Below are positions 18,631-28,658 of a DNA stretch of 64,000 nucleotides, one piece after another. The translations under genes were made by a program, and so were the position numbers. Position 1 is the stretch's first letter. Each line of letters opens with the position of its first letter. The notes under the pieces are model-generated. The model made no database searches, was not told where the DNA came from, and saw only the letters and a program-made list of their open reading frames with translations. The stretch comes from Bacteroidaceae bacterium (GTDB taxonomy: Bacteria > Bacteroidota > Bacteroidia > Bacteroidales > Bacteroidaceae). The DNA is taken from the NCBI GenBank assembly GCA_024697945.1, contig JAILRU010000135.1, positions 1-64,000 of the forward strand. Reading direction: 5' to 3'.

Positions 18631-21375
18631 TTATTTCAGTATCTTCTTCCCGTTGAAGATGTAAACACCCTTAGATAATTTTGAATTTTGAATTTTGAAT
18701 TTTGTATTATCAAAGCGGCGGCCAGCGATATCAAAGATGGCACCCTCATTTTCCATTTTTAACTGTTCACTTTTGATTTCATCAATTCCGTCCTCAATGT
18801 CTTTCTCGGTTACGGTGAACTGGGGGCCTTCGGTGAAGACGGAGCCCACGTAGGCGGCGTCGATGGTCTGAACGCCCCATTTGTAGGTGCCGGGCTTCGC
18901 GGGAAGGAACGTCCACTCCGTCAGGCAACCAACACGTCCGAGGCGGTTCACCTTGCGGAGTCCGTCCTTCGTGCCGCCTATGATGGACGGCGTGCTGTTC
19001 ACAAGGTTGCCCTCTTCGTCCTTGATGTAAATCTCGTAGGTGTAGCCCGGGTGGGCTGTCTCTGGTGCCTGCCAGGAGAGGCGTGTCCTGCCGTCTTGCT
19101 TCGTGACAGTAGGAGCGAGCGGGGCATCGGGTCGCGAGGGGATGGGGTAGAGGTTGCTGCAAAGGATGGCATTGCGGCCTTCCTGCTCTGTGGTCAGGTA
19201 GTTCTTGTCCTTCGAAAAGCCATTGAGCAGGAAGTCTTTGCGTCCGTCGCCGTTATAGTCGGGGAAGATGATGCAGGCTCCTGTGGCTCCGGGGATGCTG
19301 ACGCTTCGTTTGAGGTGGCCCTTGCCGTCGTTGAGGTAGAGCATGCCGCTATAGGCATTCGACTTCGTGCCGCCAAGCATGATGTCGTAGTAGCCGTCCC
19401 AATTCCAGTCGATGACGCCTGCAGAGTTGCTTGCCGAAGAAGAGAGCGTGTAGAGGTCTGTCTGGAACTCGCAGGCGATGGGGCTGAACGAAGGCACGGC
19501 GGTCTGCTGGTTGAGGTAGATGCGCTGGCGTGTGGTCGATTCGCCGGAAGATATCTCGCCCTGTCCGGCCAGCATGATGTCGAGCCAGCCGTCATCGTTG
19601 AAGTCTGCCACCTGCAGTGCTCCGTTCGACTTGCGTTTGATTTCGCCATCTTTCTCGCCAAGTCCCAGACGGGTGAACTGATGCCCGTAGTTATTGGGGC
19701 TGTTGAGATAGACGTCGGTGAAGCGCAGCTGGTCTTCCTTCCCATCCACGAGGGCAGAGATGGCAAAGTCCTGAAAGCCGTCGTTGTTGAAGTCGGCGGG
19801 CTGTATGATGGCCTCACGGAGGAGGAAGCCGGGCTCGTAGGGCTCTACGGAGAAACGTAGAGTACTGACGTTGTCGGTGGTCTGGTTGTGGAGGATGACG
19901 TTGTAGTTCATCTCGCTCTGATGCCCCACGAGGATGATGTCGAGCCGTCCGTCGTTGTCAATGTCAATAACCTCTGCGTTGCATGGAGCCCTCCAATCAA
20001 AAGAATTGATAATTGATAATTGATGATTGATAATTAACTCCACGCTTGCTTCTTCGAACGTTCCGTTTCCTTTGCCCAGGAAGATGCCTTCGTGTCCATA
20101 GTTGCCGGCATAGGCTTCTTCGGTAACGTCATAGCCTGTCTGCTCGAAGGCGATGATGTCCATGTTCCCGTCGTTGTTGATGTCGCAGGGAACGAGGGAG
20201 GGAGAGTCTGCCACCTGGAAGGGTGGGGCGGTTGTGACTTTCACCCATCTATGGTTAGTAGAGTTAAAGGTTGCAAGGTAGGACATGCGCTTGCTCGTGA
20301 AATCGTCTGTGGCGGAGTTCTGAACAGTATTGCCGGAGCCACCGGTCACGATGTCCTGGCTTCCGTCGTTGTTCATATCTACGGTGACCGCTCCGCCGCG
20401 CTCAAAACCCCATTTCTTCGTGATGAGCTCGGGGCTGTAGGGAGCTGAGGTGGAGAGCGTTGGCCGGATGATGGGGTCGCCCAGCATCACGAGACTGCTC
20501 CCTCGTATCTGCATGGTGCCAATGTACATCAGGCGGTCGTGAACCGCCTCGGTGCTGTTATGGGCATGGAAAACGATGCGCAGCAGGCCCTCCTTGTCGT
20601 AGAAGAGCGAGTGGTGGCCTGTGCCTACGAGGTCGTCCCAGCGGCGAAGGATGGGATTGTTGTTATACTTCGTCCAATTTCCCGAAGCGATGTTCGTCGC
20701 ATAGGCATAGCCCACGGCATAGTCCTGACTGCGGTAGTCGTTGCCCGAGTAGGTGAGGAAGTAGCGATGGCCATTCTTAATGACATTGGGCCCTTCGTTG
20801 ACTTTGCCCATCTTGAGCTCCCAGGACTGGGATGCAGCGAAGCACATACGCAGGGTGCTCCCGATGGGCGTGATGAAGTCGTCGCTGAGCTTTGCCTGCC
20901 AGATGCAGTTACCGTCGGTGAAGCGGACAAAGAAGATGTAGGCAGTGCTGTCCTCGTCGATGAAGACGTGCGAGTCGATGCACTTCTCGCTTCCGATGAT
21001 GCTCTCCATCTGGTAGGAGCCTACTTGCTTGAAAGGTCCTTTCGGGGAGTTGGATGTGGCGGCAAAGAGGTGCTCGTTGGCGGAGTAGTACATGATGTAC
21101 TTGCCCTTGATGCGATAGACCTCGGGTGCCCAGAACCACTGGGTCTCGGTGGTGTTCTCCTTGTTCAGAGCCTGCCCCTCGTCCTTCCAAGTCCGCAGGT
21201 CGTCGCTCGAGTAGCAATGGATGCCACTGGCATCGTGGGTGCCGTAGGCATAGTAGGTGTCCCCGTCGAGCAGGATATACGGGTCGGCCAGGGGAATCTG
21301 ACTCTTCCCGCCCTCAGCTTTCACGAAGAGCGGGATGAGTAAAAGAATCCCCACTAAAAAGGATTGTCTGTTCAT
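18631..21375 (-). CDS. GH43-like glycosidase with VCBS/FG-GAP repeats and C-terminal sorting-like tail
   Basis: IPLADPYILLDGDTYYAYGT...WFWAPEVYRIKGKYIMYYSA; multiple DFNNDG/DINNDG motifs; tail FDIAGRRFDNTKFKIQNSKLSKGVYIFNGKKILK. Confidence 0.88.
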   Translation of the reverse strand: MNRQSFLVGILLLIPLFVKAEGGKSQIPLADPYILLDGDTYYAYGTHDASGIHCYSSDDLRTWKDEGQALNKENTTETQWFWAPEVYRIKGKYIMYYSANEHLFAATSNSPKGPFKQVGSYQMESIIGSEKCIDSHVFIDEDSTAYIFFVRFTDGNCIWQAKLSDDFITPIGSTLRMCFAASQSWELKMGKVNEGPNVIKNGHRYFLTYSGNDYRSQDYAVGYAYATNIASGNWTKYNNNPILRRWDDLVGTGHHSLFYDKEGLLRIVFHAHNSTEAVHDRLMYIGTMQIRGSSLVMLGDPIIRPTLSTSAPYSPELITKKWGFERGGAVTVDMNNDGSQDIVTGGSGNTVQNSATDDFTSKRMSYLATFNSTNHRWVKVTTAPPFQVADSPSLVPCDINNDGNMDIIAFEQTGYDVTEEAYAGNYGHEGIFLGKGNGTFEEASVELIINHQLSIINSFDWRAPCNAEVIDIDNDGRLDIILVGHQSEMNYNVILHNQTTDNVSTLRFSVEPYEPGFLLREAIIQPADFNNDGFQDFAISALVDGKEDQLRFTDVYLNSPNNYGHQFTRLGLGEKDGEIKRKSNGALQVADFNDDGWLDIMLAGQGEISSGESTTRQRIYLNQQTAVPSFSPIACEFQTDLYTLSSSASNSAGVIDWNWDGYYDIMLGGTKSNAYSGMLYLNDGKGHLKRSVSIPGATGACIIFPDYNGDGRKDFLLNGFSKDKNYLTTEQEGRNAILCSNLYPIPSRPDAPLAPTVTKQDGRTRLSWQAPETAHPGYTYEIYIKDEEGNLVNSTPSIIGGTKDGLRKVNRLGRVGCLTEWTFLPAKPGTYKWGVQTIDAAYVGSVFTEGPQFTVTEKDIEDGIDEIKSEQLKMENEGAIFDIAGRRFDNTKFKIQNSKLSKGVYIFNGKKILK
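18679..18705. repeat. Heptanucleotide array TTTTGAA (ATTCAAA family), coding
   Basis: Three perfect copies plus one partial, encoding the KFKIQNSK part of the GH43 tail. Confidence 0.9.
20005..20039. repeat. Heptanucleotide array ATTGATA x5 (degenerate) inside CDS
   Basis: attgata attgata attgatg attgata attaact; encodes ELIINHQLSIINS within the VCBS region. Confidence 0.9.
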
Positions 21376-21383
21376 TACTTCAA

Positions 21384-22784
21384 TTATTCCTCAAACGGTG
21401 TCTTCCAGCCTGCGGCTTTCGCCATCTTCTTGCAGATTTCGGTGTTGTCGAAGCGGCCGTGGAACTGTTCTGCACCTGCGCCGATGGCAAAGGCGGGAAC
21501 GTAGCCGTTGCTGTGGCCGCCGCTCTGCCAACCAATCAGTGCGCACTCGGAGATGACGTGCTTCACGGTGCTGCACAGACGTCCGGCATCAGCCTTGCCG
21601 TCCTTGAACTCGTTGAAGGAACTTTCCAAGCGCTTTGCCTGTTCGTCGTTCACCTCTACGCCGTTCCAGAAGCCGAAGTTATCTGTGAGGAACTTCTTTG
21701 TCTCTTCCCATGTGAAGCCGCTGCCCAGCTTTTCCTTCACGCTGTTCAGCTCGCGGTTCAGCTTGTCCATACTCATGCGCTGGTACGAGACAGCCTTGAG
21801 GTTCAGCTCGTACGGGCCACGACCGAGGACGAGACCGCCTGTCTCGTGGTCGGCAGTGATGACGATGAGTGTCTCGTCGGGGTGCTGCTGGTAGAACTCG
21901 TAAGCCACCTTCACGGCATTGTCCATGTCGATGAGCTCGGCGATGAAGGCAGGGTCGTTGGCGTGGCAGGCCCAGTCAATCTTGCCGCCCTCGACCATGA
22001 AGAAGAAACCGTCGCGGAGGCCCTGCTTCTTCATGAGGAAGTTGATGCCGGCGCGTGTGATTTCCTCCAAGGTGAGGTCGTCTTTCGTGCGGTCCAGGGC
22101 GTAAGGAATGGAGTTGCGGTCGCGCTTGCTGGCTTCTTCTGTCTGGAAAAGAATCATCTTGTCAGCCTTCTTGGCCTTCTTCTGGAAGTCCTTGTAGCCG
22201 CGGGCGATGGTGTAGCCGCCTGCCTCAGCCTGAGCATAGAGGTCGGGACCGCCATTGGGGTTCTCGGGCTTTACGAAGTCACTGGCAGCGAAGTAGTCGA
22301 AGCCGGAGCCAGGGAGCTGAGAACCGATTTCGTATGCCATGGAGCGCTTGGGCACATGGGAATAGAAGGCAGCAGGCGTGGCATGGTCGATGCTCACGCT
22401 GGTGCTGACACCTACGGCAGCTCCGGCATCCTTAGCCCAGTGGGCGATGCAAGTCACGGGAGTCGTCAGGTCCTTCAGCACACCCAGTGCGCCATTCTTG
22501 GTTTTGTTGCCAGAAGCGAGTGCCGTACCGCCTGCAGCGGAGTCGGTCACACCGTTAGTGGCGCTCTGCGTGTTGATAAGGCCGAAGTAGGGGAAGCTGG
22601 GGAAACAGAGTTCCTTGATTCCGATGCGGCCTTCTAAGGCACCGAGATAAGTTTCTGCGGCATTGACTTGGTTCACTCCCATACCGTCACCGATGAAATA
22701 GAACACATACTTGGCCTTGCCCTCGGCAAGACATGCAAGAGCAACCAGCAGGATACTCAGCGTAGAAAAGAAACGTTTCTTCAT
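21384..22784 (-). CDS. Alkaline phosphatase
   Basis: YVFYFIGDGMG...VTDSAAGGTALASG...VITADHETGGL; signal peptide MKKRFFSTLSILLVALACLA; start 22784. Confidence 0.93.
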   Translation of the reverse strand: MKKRFFSTLSILLVALACLAEGKAKYVFYFIGDGMGVNQVNAAETYLGALEGRIGIKELCFPSFPYFGLINTQSATNGVTDSAAGGTALASGNKTKNGALGVLKDLTTPVTCIAHWAKDAGAAVGVSTSVSIDHATPAAFYSHVPKRSMAYEIGSQLPGSGFDYFAASDFVKPENPNGGPDLYAQAEAGGYTIARGYKDFQKKAKKADKMILFQTEEASKRDRNSIPYALDRTKDDLTLEEITRAGINFLMKKQGLRDGFFFMVEGGKIDWACHANDPAFIAELIDMDNAVKVAYEFYQQHPDETLIVITADHETGGLVLGRGPYELNLKAVSYQRMSMDKLNRELNSVKEKLGSGFTWEETKKFLTDNFGFWNGVEVNDEQAKRLESSFNEFKDGKADAGRLCSTVKHVISECALIGWQSGGHSNGYVPAFAIGAGAEQFHGRFDNTEICKKMAKAAGWKTPFEE

Positions 22785-22867
22785 GATTGTATATTTTGAA
22801 TTTAATAATATATGATTATTCCTGTATTCCGTCAAGGTCCGGCTTTTCGCTTGTAGAGTGAAGGAAC

Positions 22868-25800
22868 TTATTTCAGTATCTTCTTGCCGCTTTGGATATA
22901 TATACCCTTTGGTAATTTACTATTTGACGATTTACAATTTACGATTTTCCGGCCGGTAAGGTCATAAACGGCATCATCATTTTGAATTTTGAATTTTGAA
23001 TTTTGAATTATTTCTATGCCTGTGCCGTTCTTCAGGATTTCTTCTGCGCGGTCGATAGCCTCACGCAGGGCTTGGCGGTCCTCGCTTGTGACGGAGTTCG
23101 CCGAGATGTGGGAGCGGAAGCTCTGGAGCTCTGTCTGCAGGGCATCGAAGGCTTCCTTGACCTCTGGCCTCTGGTAATAGGGTGAAGCTGCTTCGTCGAT
23201 GATGGCATTGTGCACTTGGAACTCACTCATGGCGAAGATGCGGCTGTCGGCACGCTTACCGAGGGTCTGCATGACCTGGAAACGCAGGAAGCGCGATGCT
23301 CCGTCGGTGAAGAGAACCGGCGAGGTGTAGCTTTCGCTGATGTTGGTGGGCAGGCCTTCCGTTATCCGAGCCACAGGCAGCAGGTTGCGCATGGTGGCTG
23401 AAGCCGAAACGATGATGTCCGAAGGAATGTCGGGCTGTCCGTATTCGGGGTTCTGCGAGGGGGTGAAGCTGAAGGCAAAGGCCTGGATGTCACCGCTGGT
23501 GCGAGCCTGGATGTAGGACATCTCGTCTGGCCATGTAATGCCGCTGTACCACGTCTCGTAGTAGGTGTTCGTCTTGCCGTCAATGAGCTTGGCGAGACTG
23601 TGCTCTTCCTGTTGATTGGTATTGGCGTTGGACGAGAGGTACGAGCTGGTGCGGATGAGTTTCGATTCTGTGTCTGCGTAGGCAACGAATGCTTTCCCAT
23701 AGGTCTGAATACCCTGCAGGAAGAGGTAGTCGGGCGTGTTCTCATGGACAGCCTGCTCGCCCTCTGCGGTTATTCCGTGTACGGCATCCTCAGAGGGCCT
23801 CAGATACTGGTTGGTGCGCAGCTGGAAGATGGCTCCACTGCCTCCTGAGTTCTGAAGTACAACGGGCTTCTCGCCACTTGGGGTGATGCCCACATACTTG
23901 CCGCCCGCATTGATGGTGAAGCCATCGCCGCTCTTGCTGAGGGTGATGGTCGTAGGAATGTCGGAGAGTGTGAGTTCGGAGCCATCTACGGAGAGATACT
24001 TACCTGTTCCCAGGTTGTAGAGGTAACTTTCGTTGTATTTCTCGGAGCGTAGAATCATCCAGTTGCAATAGGGGTCACTCACGCGGCACTTCTGGCGGTA
24101 GGCTTCGGGAGCCGTCGTGGAATTGGAGGCAGCAATGGAAAGCACTCCGTCAGTGGTGGCGATGAGGTCGCCGCGACCGGAAGCATTGTGGAGCTGATAG
24201 ACAGCCATAGGTGTGAAGCTCTCGGCCTTGGCAACCACTCCGTATGTGAGCGGCTGTGCCGTAGCGCCAATCTCTCGGATGGTTTCGCGGAGAGCATCGA
24301 TATCTGTGCAGGTGCCGTCGGCATAGACTGTGCGCAGAGGCTCAAGGTCGGCTGGTGCGTAGCCACCCCAGGCATCGGACTCCTCGAATATCTGTCGAGC
24401 GAGGTCAAGCAGGCTTCCGAGACGGTATTCGTGCTTGAAATAGAGCTCGTTGATGACAAGGTTGGACCCGTAGCCGGATGTGAAGCGCAGACGGAAGAAC
24501 TTGGCTGTGACAGGTTCCGGCAGGGTGACGGTGGGACTTTCGGTGTCTTCGATGGTGAGGCGCGAGGAAACAGTCGTCCAGCGACTCCCGTCTTCGGACA
24601 TGTAGAATGCCATCTGTTTGGCGCGGTATTTGCTTTCGCGGTTCTGATAGATTTCCAACGAGCTGACAGTGACGGGTTCGGGGGCCTCGAAGGTGAAGGT
24701 GTGGGGATAGCCTGCGGCATTGCTCTTCCAACGGTTGTGGTAGTATGAGCTTCGGTCGCCGTCAAGCATCATGGCAGCACGTCCGTAGTCGCCCTCTCCA
24801 ACGGTCTCCTCGTCGCTGAAACTGATGAGCTTCCATGTGGCCGGGTCGGAAACGGTGCGAGTGGTTTCGATGCGCTGCTTCATGGTCTTGGAATTGTAGT
24901 GGAGGACACCTTCATCCACGCGGCGCTCCAAACGAGCAATATTAATGGTATCTACCCAAGGCATCTCGCCCATCAGGGGAGGCTCGCAGGTGTTCGCGCT
25001 GTCGCGTTTGCCCATGTAGCCGCCTGTCTCCAGATAGAAGGTCTTGTCGTATAGCTGCGTAACACCGTGACCGAAGTCATAGCGGGAGTTGCGCGTGCCC
25101 TTGTTCTGGGTGTTGCCAAAGCCTGCATAATTCAAGGCGTACCATTGTCCGGTAGCTGCTGAGCGCATGGCTCCGTTGCGGAAGTAACAGCGGCGCATAA
25201 GCTCGCCGCCTGTATCGCCAAAGTTCTCAAGGAAGCTGTAGATGCCGCTCGTGAGGCGGTTGGCAGCTGCCATACGCAGAGTGCCCATGTAGTGCCAGTC
25301 GTTTTCCTCGGCCATCTTGTACCACACGGTCTGCAAAGTGCTCTCGAACTCCGAGACGCTGCCGTCCTCGTTGGTGACGCTGACAATGTCCGGACGTACG
25401 TTGTAGAGGAACTGTACCCAGTGGTCGAACTCCCATAGGTCGTCGCGGTTGTATCGGATGCTGGAACCCGTGCCCTCTCCGCCGAAGCGCGTGGCATAGG
25501 CATCCGGACCGAGATCAACGGCTCCGGCGCGCATGATGTCGGGCAGGCTCTTGTCCTTGTCCGTGTCGCCGTTGTCCCATACGGAGAAGAGGACCGTATG
25601 ACCGTAACTGCCGTCGCTGCGTGTGGGCATCTGTATGCCGGAGTACATGCCGTCGGTGCCGATAGCCATCTGGTAGGAGGCCGGTTGACGGTATGCACTG
25701 GGATACATTACCTCGAGGTAGGTCCAGTTGTAGCTTTGTCCCGACGGCGCTCCTGGAACCTTTGTGCTCCACCACAGATGTACGCTGGGAGCCATGAAGA

Positions 25801-26305
25801 TTTCAGAGTCGGTGATGCTGAGCGCCGAAGTGCGCTGGAAGAGAAGCAGGTTGAGGCGGTCGAGGGTGTTCCCTCCGCCCGGGCAAGTCAACTCGAAGCG
25901 GTACCAGCCGTCGTAGGGCATCTCCGTATCGGGCATAATCTCCATACGCTGCTCCGCCGTGGTGTTCTTGGTGCTCTTGATAGTTGTATCCAGGACAACG
26001 GTGCCGGTAGCAGGGTGTACGATGCGTACGCCAAAGGTGACTCTGGTTTCGCTCTTGGCTCTGAACAGGGCATCGGCGCGGACGTGTCCCGTAGGGAAAT
26101 GGATGCCATAGACGAGAACAGTGCCCTCGGGGTAGTTCCAGTTGATGTAAGATTTCGAACGCTGACTACCAGTAGCCTGGCCGTTGAGTTCGCGATAGTG
26201 GCGTGCCGGCCAGATGGTATCAGTCTTTGCCTGCCAGTCGGCAGCATAGGTTGGCATGATGGTAATCAATGCCAGAAGAAGAGTTGTTAAAAGTCCCTGT
26301 TTCAT
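22868..26305 (-). CDS. Secreted DUF3472/DUF5077-like protein with F5/8C-like region and sorting-like tail
   Basis: 1145 aa; WNYPEGTVLVYGIHFPTG; F5/8C-like EPVTVSSLEIYQNRESKYRAKQMAFYMSEDGSRW; tail VYDLTGRKIVNCKSSNSKLPKGIYIQSGKKILK. Confidence 0.72.
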   Translation of the reverse strand: MKQGLLTTLLLALITIMPTYAADWQAKTDTIWPARHYRELNGQATGSQRSKSYINWNYPEGTVLVYGIHFPTGHVRADALFRAKSETRVTFGVRIVHPATGTVVLDTTIKSTKNTTAEQRMEIMPDTEMPYDGWYRFELTCPGGGNTLDRLNLLLFQRTSALSITDSEIFMAPSVHLWWSTKVPGAPSGQSYNWTYLEVMYPSAYRQPASYQMAIGTDGMYSGIQMPTRSDGSYGHTVLFSVWDNGDTDKDKSLPDIMRAGAVDLGPDAYATRFGGEGTGSSIRYNRDDLWEFDHWVQFLYNVRPDIVSVTNEDGSVSEFESTLQTVWYKMAEENDWHYMGTLRMAAANRLTSGIYSFLENFGDTGGELMRRCYFRNGAMRSAATGQWYALNYAGFGNTQNKGTRNSRYDFGHGVTQLYDKTFYLETGGYMGKRDSANTCEPPLMGEMPWVDTINIARLERRVDEGVLHYNSKTMKQRIETTRTVSDPATWKLISFSDEETVGEGDYGRAAMMLDGDRSSYYHNRWKSNAAGYPHTFTFEAPEPVTVSSLEIYQNRESKYRAKQMAFYMSEDGSRWTTVSSRLTIEDTESPTVTLPEPVTAKFFRLRFTSGYGSNLVINELYFKHEYRLGSLLDLARQIFEESDAWGGYAPADLEPLRTVYADGTCTDIDALRETIREIGATAQPLTYGVVAKAESFTPMAVYQLHNASGRGDLIATTDGVLSIAASNSTTAPEAYRQKCRVSDPYCNWMILRSEKYNESYLYNLGTGKYLSVDGSELTLSDIPTTITLSKSGDGFTINAGGKYVGITPSGEKPVVLQNSGGSGAIFQLRTNQYLRPSEDAVHGITAEGEQAVHENTPDYLFLQGIQTYGKAFVAYADTESKLIRTSSYLSSNANTNQQEEHSLAKLIDGKTNTYYETWYSGITWPDEMSYIQARTSGDIQAFAFSFTPSQNPEYGQPDIPSDIIVSASATMRNLLPVARITEGLPTNISESYTSPVLFTDGASRFLRFQVMQTLGKRADSRIFAMSEFQVHNAIIDEAASPYYQRPEVKEAFDALQTELQSFRSHISANSVTSEDRQALREAIDRAEEILKNGTGIEIIQNSKFKIQNDDAVYDLTGRKIVNCKSSNSKLPKGIYIQSGKKILK
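22980..23007. repeat. Heptanucleotide array TTTTGAA x4, coding
   Basis: Four perfect copies at the tail junction. Confidence 0.95.
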
Positions 26306-26346
26306 GGTTGTTATAGGTAAAATTCAAGGCAAAGGTACGAAAAATA

Positions 26347-26374
26347 ATTCATAATTCATAATACATAATTCAAA
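26347..26374. repeat. Heptanucleotide array ATTCATA x2, ATACATA, ATTCAAA
   Basis: Intergenic, between the 26305 start and a terminator. Confidence 0.85.
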
Positions 26375-26381
26375 AAAAATA

Positions 26382-26413
26382 GGAAGACAGCTCCTTTGAG
26401 GGAACTGCCTTCC
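26382..26413 (-). terminator. Intrinsic terminator for the 26455-28470 gene
   Basis: GGAAGGCAGTTCC-ctcaaa-GGAGCTGTCTTCC stem on minus strand followed within 2 nt by T8. Confidence 0.85.
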
Positions 26414-26454
26414 TGATTAGTCATAAGTTGCACACGCAACCTTTCCTTATTATC

Positions 26455-28470
26455 TTATTTTACCAACACTTTCTTGCCGTTAACGATGTTGATGCCCTTC
26501 TGCATCTTCTGGAGGCGCTGACCAGCCATGTTGTAAATGGCTGATGTCTCATTTTGAATTTTGAATTTTGAATTTTGAATTGACTCAATGCCTGTTGCGT
26601 CATCATTACCAAACTTGAAGCAGAAGCCCTTAATCTCAGTCCCTTCGGGAACCTCGAGATAAGCCTTGCCAGCGGCGATGGTGCCACTCTCGGCCTTGTA
26701 GAAGCCTACTTCCTCGCCTTCGGGCTTAGCAAGAATGTACTTGCCGGCAGCATCGATGGGTTCGAGAGTACCCTTCAGGTCATTATCCTCAACAGCAGGA
26801 GCCCATTGCTTGACGAGGGCTTTATCACCGTCCACAGTTGTATCCTGGAAGATGTCCAGGTAATCACCATCAGGATCATTCTTGCCGTCAACTTCGAATG
26901 CGTAGGTGCCGGGAGTTCCCTTCAGGATGACAGCGGTGAGTGCAGGAATGGTTCCTTCAACCTCTGAGAGGGTCAGCCATTCGCCGTTAATCTTACCAGT
27001 GTAAGCCGTTACAGTTCCCGATGAACCGACAGTGCCAAGCATTGCAACTTGAGCGGTATTCAGAGCCTGGTTCCAGAAGCGAATCTCAGATGTTAACACT
27101 TCATTGTCTTCTCCGTCTTCATCTTCGAAGAGGTAGAAAGCATTACCAATGCCCCATTTCGAAAGCTGTGCAGAACTCTTGCCAACCAGATTGCCGTCAA
27201 CATAGACTTCTCCATACAACTCGTTAACTACAAATACAATGCGATACCATGTGTCATCTACCAGTGAGCCGTGGTAGTACAAGCCGGCGGAATTGATACC
27301 AATCTGTCCGTTGTGAACGAACAGGCCAGCGTCATTGGCGTTATCAAGATCGGTCTGGATAATAGCATTGTAGCTGACCACGTCAGGGAATTTGACATCC
27401 ATCATTAACGTGTAGCTATTGAGGGATTCCTCAGGGAGGTTTGTAGTCATCTTAAGACGGTCATCCTTGGGAATCGTGATGGAGCCGTCTTCATTAGCAA
27501 CGACACCAGAAGTGGCAGTCAGGGTGGCAGTGCCTGTCCCATTAATTGTACCGCCCTCGAATGTCCAAGCACCTGTTGTTTCAGGTACTATAACAGGTTC
27601 GGGAGCTTCTCCTGCAGCTTCTCCTTCTATTGTGCCAAGTGCTGCAACTTGCTTAGCATCGAAGGGAACATCCCAGAAACGGAGACCAGTCACCTTGATA
27701 TCCTTCTCCTCGCCGTCTTCGTCAGCGAAGAAGACTGCACCTGGGCCTTGCAGCAGCCAGTGCTTGTTGTAGGAGTCGGTGTGCTCGCAAGCGCTTAACA
27801 GCTCGCCGTCAACATAGAGGGCTGCCTTGTTGGGAGTGTCGATTACCAATACAACACGATACCACACGCCGGCACTGAAGTTGCCATTGTAGCCGAGAGA
27901 GCCGCCAAGACCCATCTGACCGTTCTTGATGAAGAGGCTGCCGTCCTTGCTGTCGGTCATACTGTTCTGCCAAAGTGGAGTGTAGCCGGTCATGTCGTCT
28001 GAGCAGATGTCGAACATCACGGTGTACTTGTCGAAGCCTTCTGCGCCATTATTGGTGTTCATGAGCAGGCTTGAGCCTTTGGGAATGTACAGGGCACCGC
28101 CTTCGAGTGTTGTGATGCCGGCTGCTTCAAGGCTTTCCTTTGTCTCAAGCCAGCCCTTGCCTTCGTTAGGGTCACCGTTCGTGCCGTGAATGGCAGGAGT
28201 GAGAGTTGCTGTGCCTGTACCTGCCAATGGATTATCGGGATCGTCGAATGTCCAGGCACCAACGGGTGTTGGAAGATCATCCGCACCAACAGGAACTAAA
28301 CCGGCAAATGTGATGGAGTAGGGCATGTAGGCCGTTGCATAACCGCTCTCGCCAATCGTCACGGTTGTAGTTGTTTTTTCATCTTCTGCCCATGCGGTGA
28401 AGGCAGCACACATCAGAGCTACGCACATAACGCCACGCAGCCTGAATAGGTTTAGTAGTCTTTGTTTCAT
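26455..28470 (-). CDS. Secreted protein with two LamG/concanavalin-like domains and sorting-like tail
   Basis: Two repeats of GAWTFDD.../GAWTFEGGTINGTGTATL...WYRIVFVVNELYGEVYVDGNLVG; tail IYNMAGQRLQKMQKGINIVNGKKVLVK. Confidence 0.8.
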   Translation of the reverse strand: MKQRLLNLFRLRGVMCVALMCAAFTAWAEDEKTTTTVTIGESGYATAYMPYSITFAGLVPVGADDLPTPVGAWTFDDPDNPLAGTGTATLTPAIHGTNGDPNEGKGWLETKESLEAAGITTLEGGALYIPKGSSLLMNTNNGAEGFDKYTVMFDICSDDMTGYTPLWQNSMTDSKDGSLFIKNGQMGLGGSLGYNGNFSAGVWYRVVLVIDTPNKAALYVDGELLSACEHTDSYNKHWLLQGPGAVFFADEDGEEKDIKVTGLRFWDVPFDAKQVAALGTIEGEAAGEAPEPVIVPETTGAWTFEGGTINGTGTATLTATSGVVANEDGSITIPKDDRLKMTTNLPEESLNSYTLMMDVKFPDVVSYNAIIQTDLDNANDAGLFVHNGQIGINSAGLYYHGSLVDDTWYRIVFVVNELYGEVYVDGNLVGKSSAQLSKWGIGNAFYLFEDEDGEDNEVLTSEIRFWNQALNTAQVAMLGTVGSSGTVTAYTGKINGEWLTLSEVEGTIPALTAVILKGTPGTYAFEVDGKNDPDGDYLDIFQDTTVDGDKALVKQWAPAVEDNDLKGTLEPIDAAGKYILAKPEGEEVGFYKAESGTIAAGKAYLEVPEGTEIKGFCFKFGNDDATGIESIQNSKFKIQNETSAIYNMAGQRLQKMQKGINIVNGKKVLVK
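26552..26579. repeat. Heptanucleotide array TTTTGAA x4, coding
   Basis: Four perfect copies at the tail junction of the LamG protein. Confidence 0.95.
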
Positions 28471-28605
28471 AATGCATCAAGTTTTAAAAGAAGTTAGTTT
28501 GTTTTTAAATATTTTGTATAGTTTGATAGTATAACACCCTGCAAAGTTACACATTATTTATAATATAACAAAGCAAAATCGAAAAAAACTTTTATTATAA
28601 ACAAA

Positions 28606-28634
28606 GAAGGCAGCCCCTCGTGGGAACTGCCTTC
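28606..28634 (-). terminator. Intrinsic terminator downstream of the 28659-28814 small ORF
   Basis: GAAGGCAG-N13-CTGCCTTC stem, T-rich 3' side on minus strand. Confidence 0.75.
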
Positions 28635-28658
28635 TTTTACAGAGTTTACTAAATGTTC

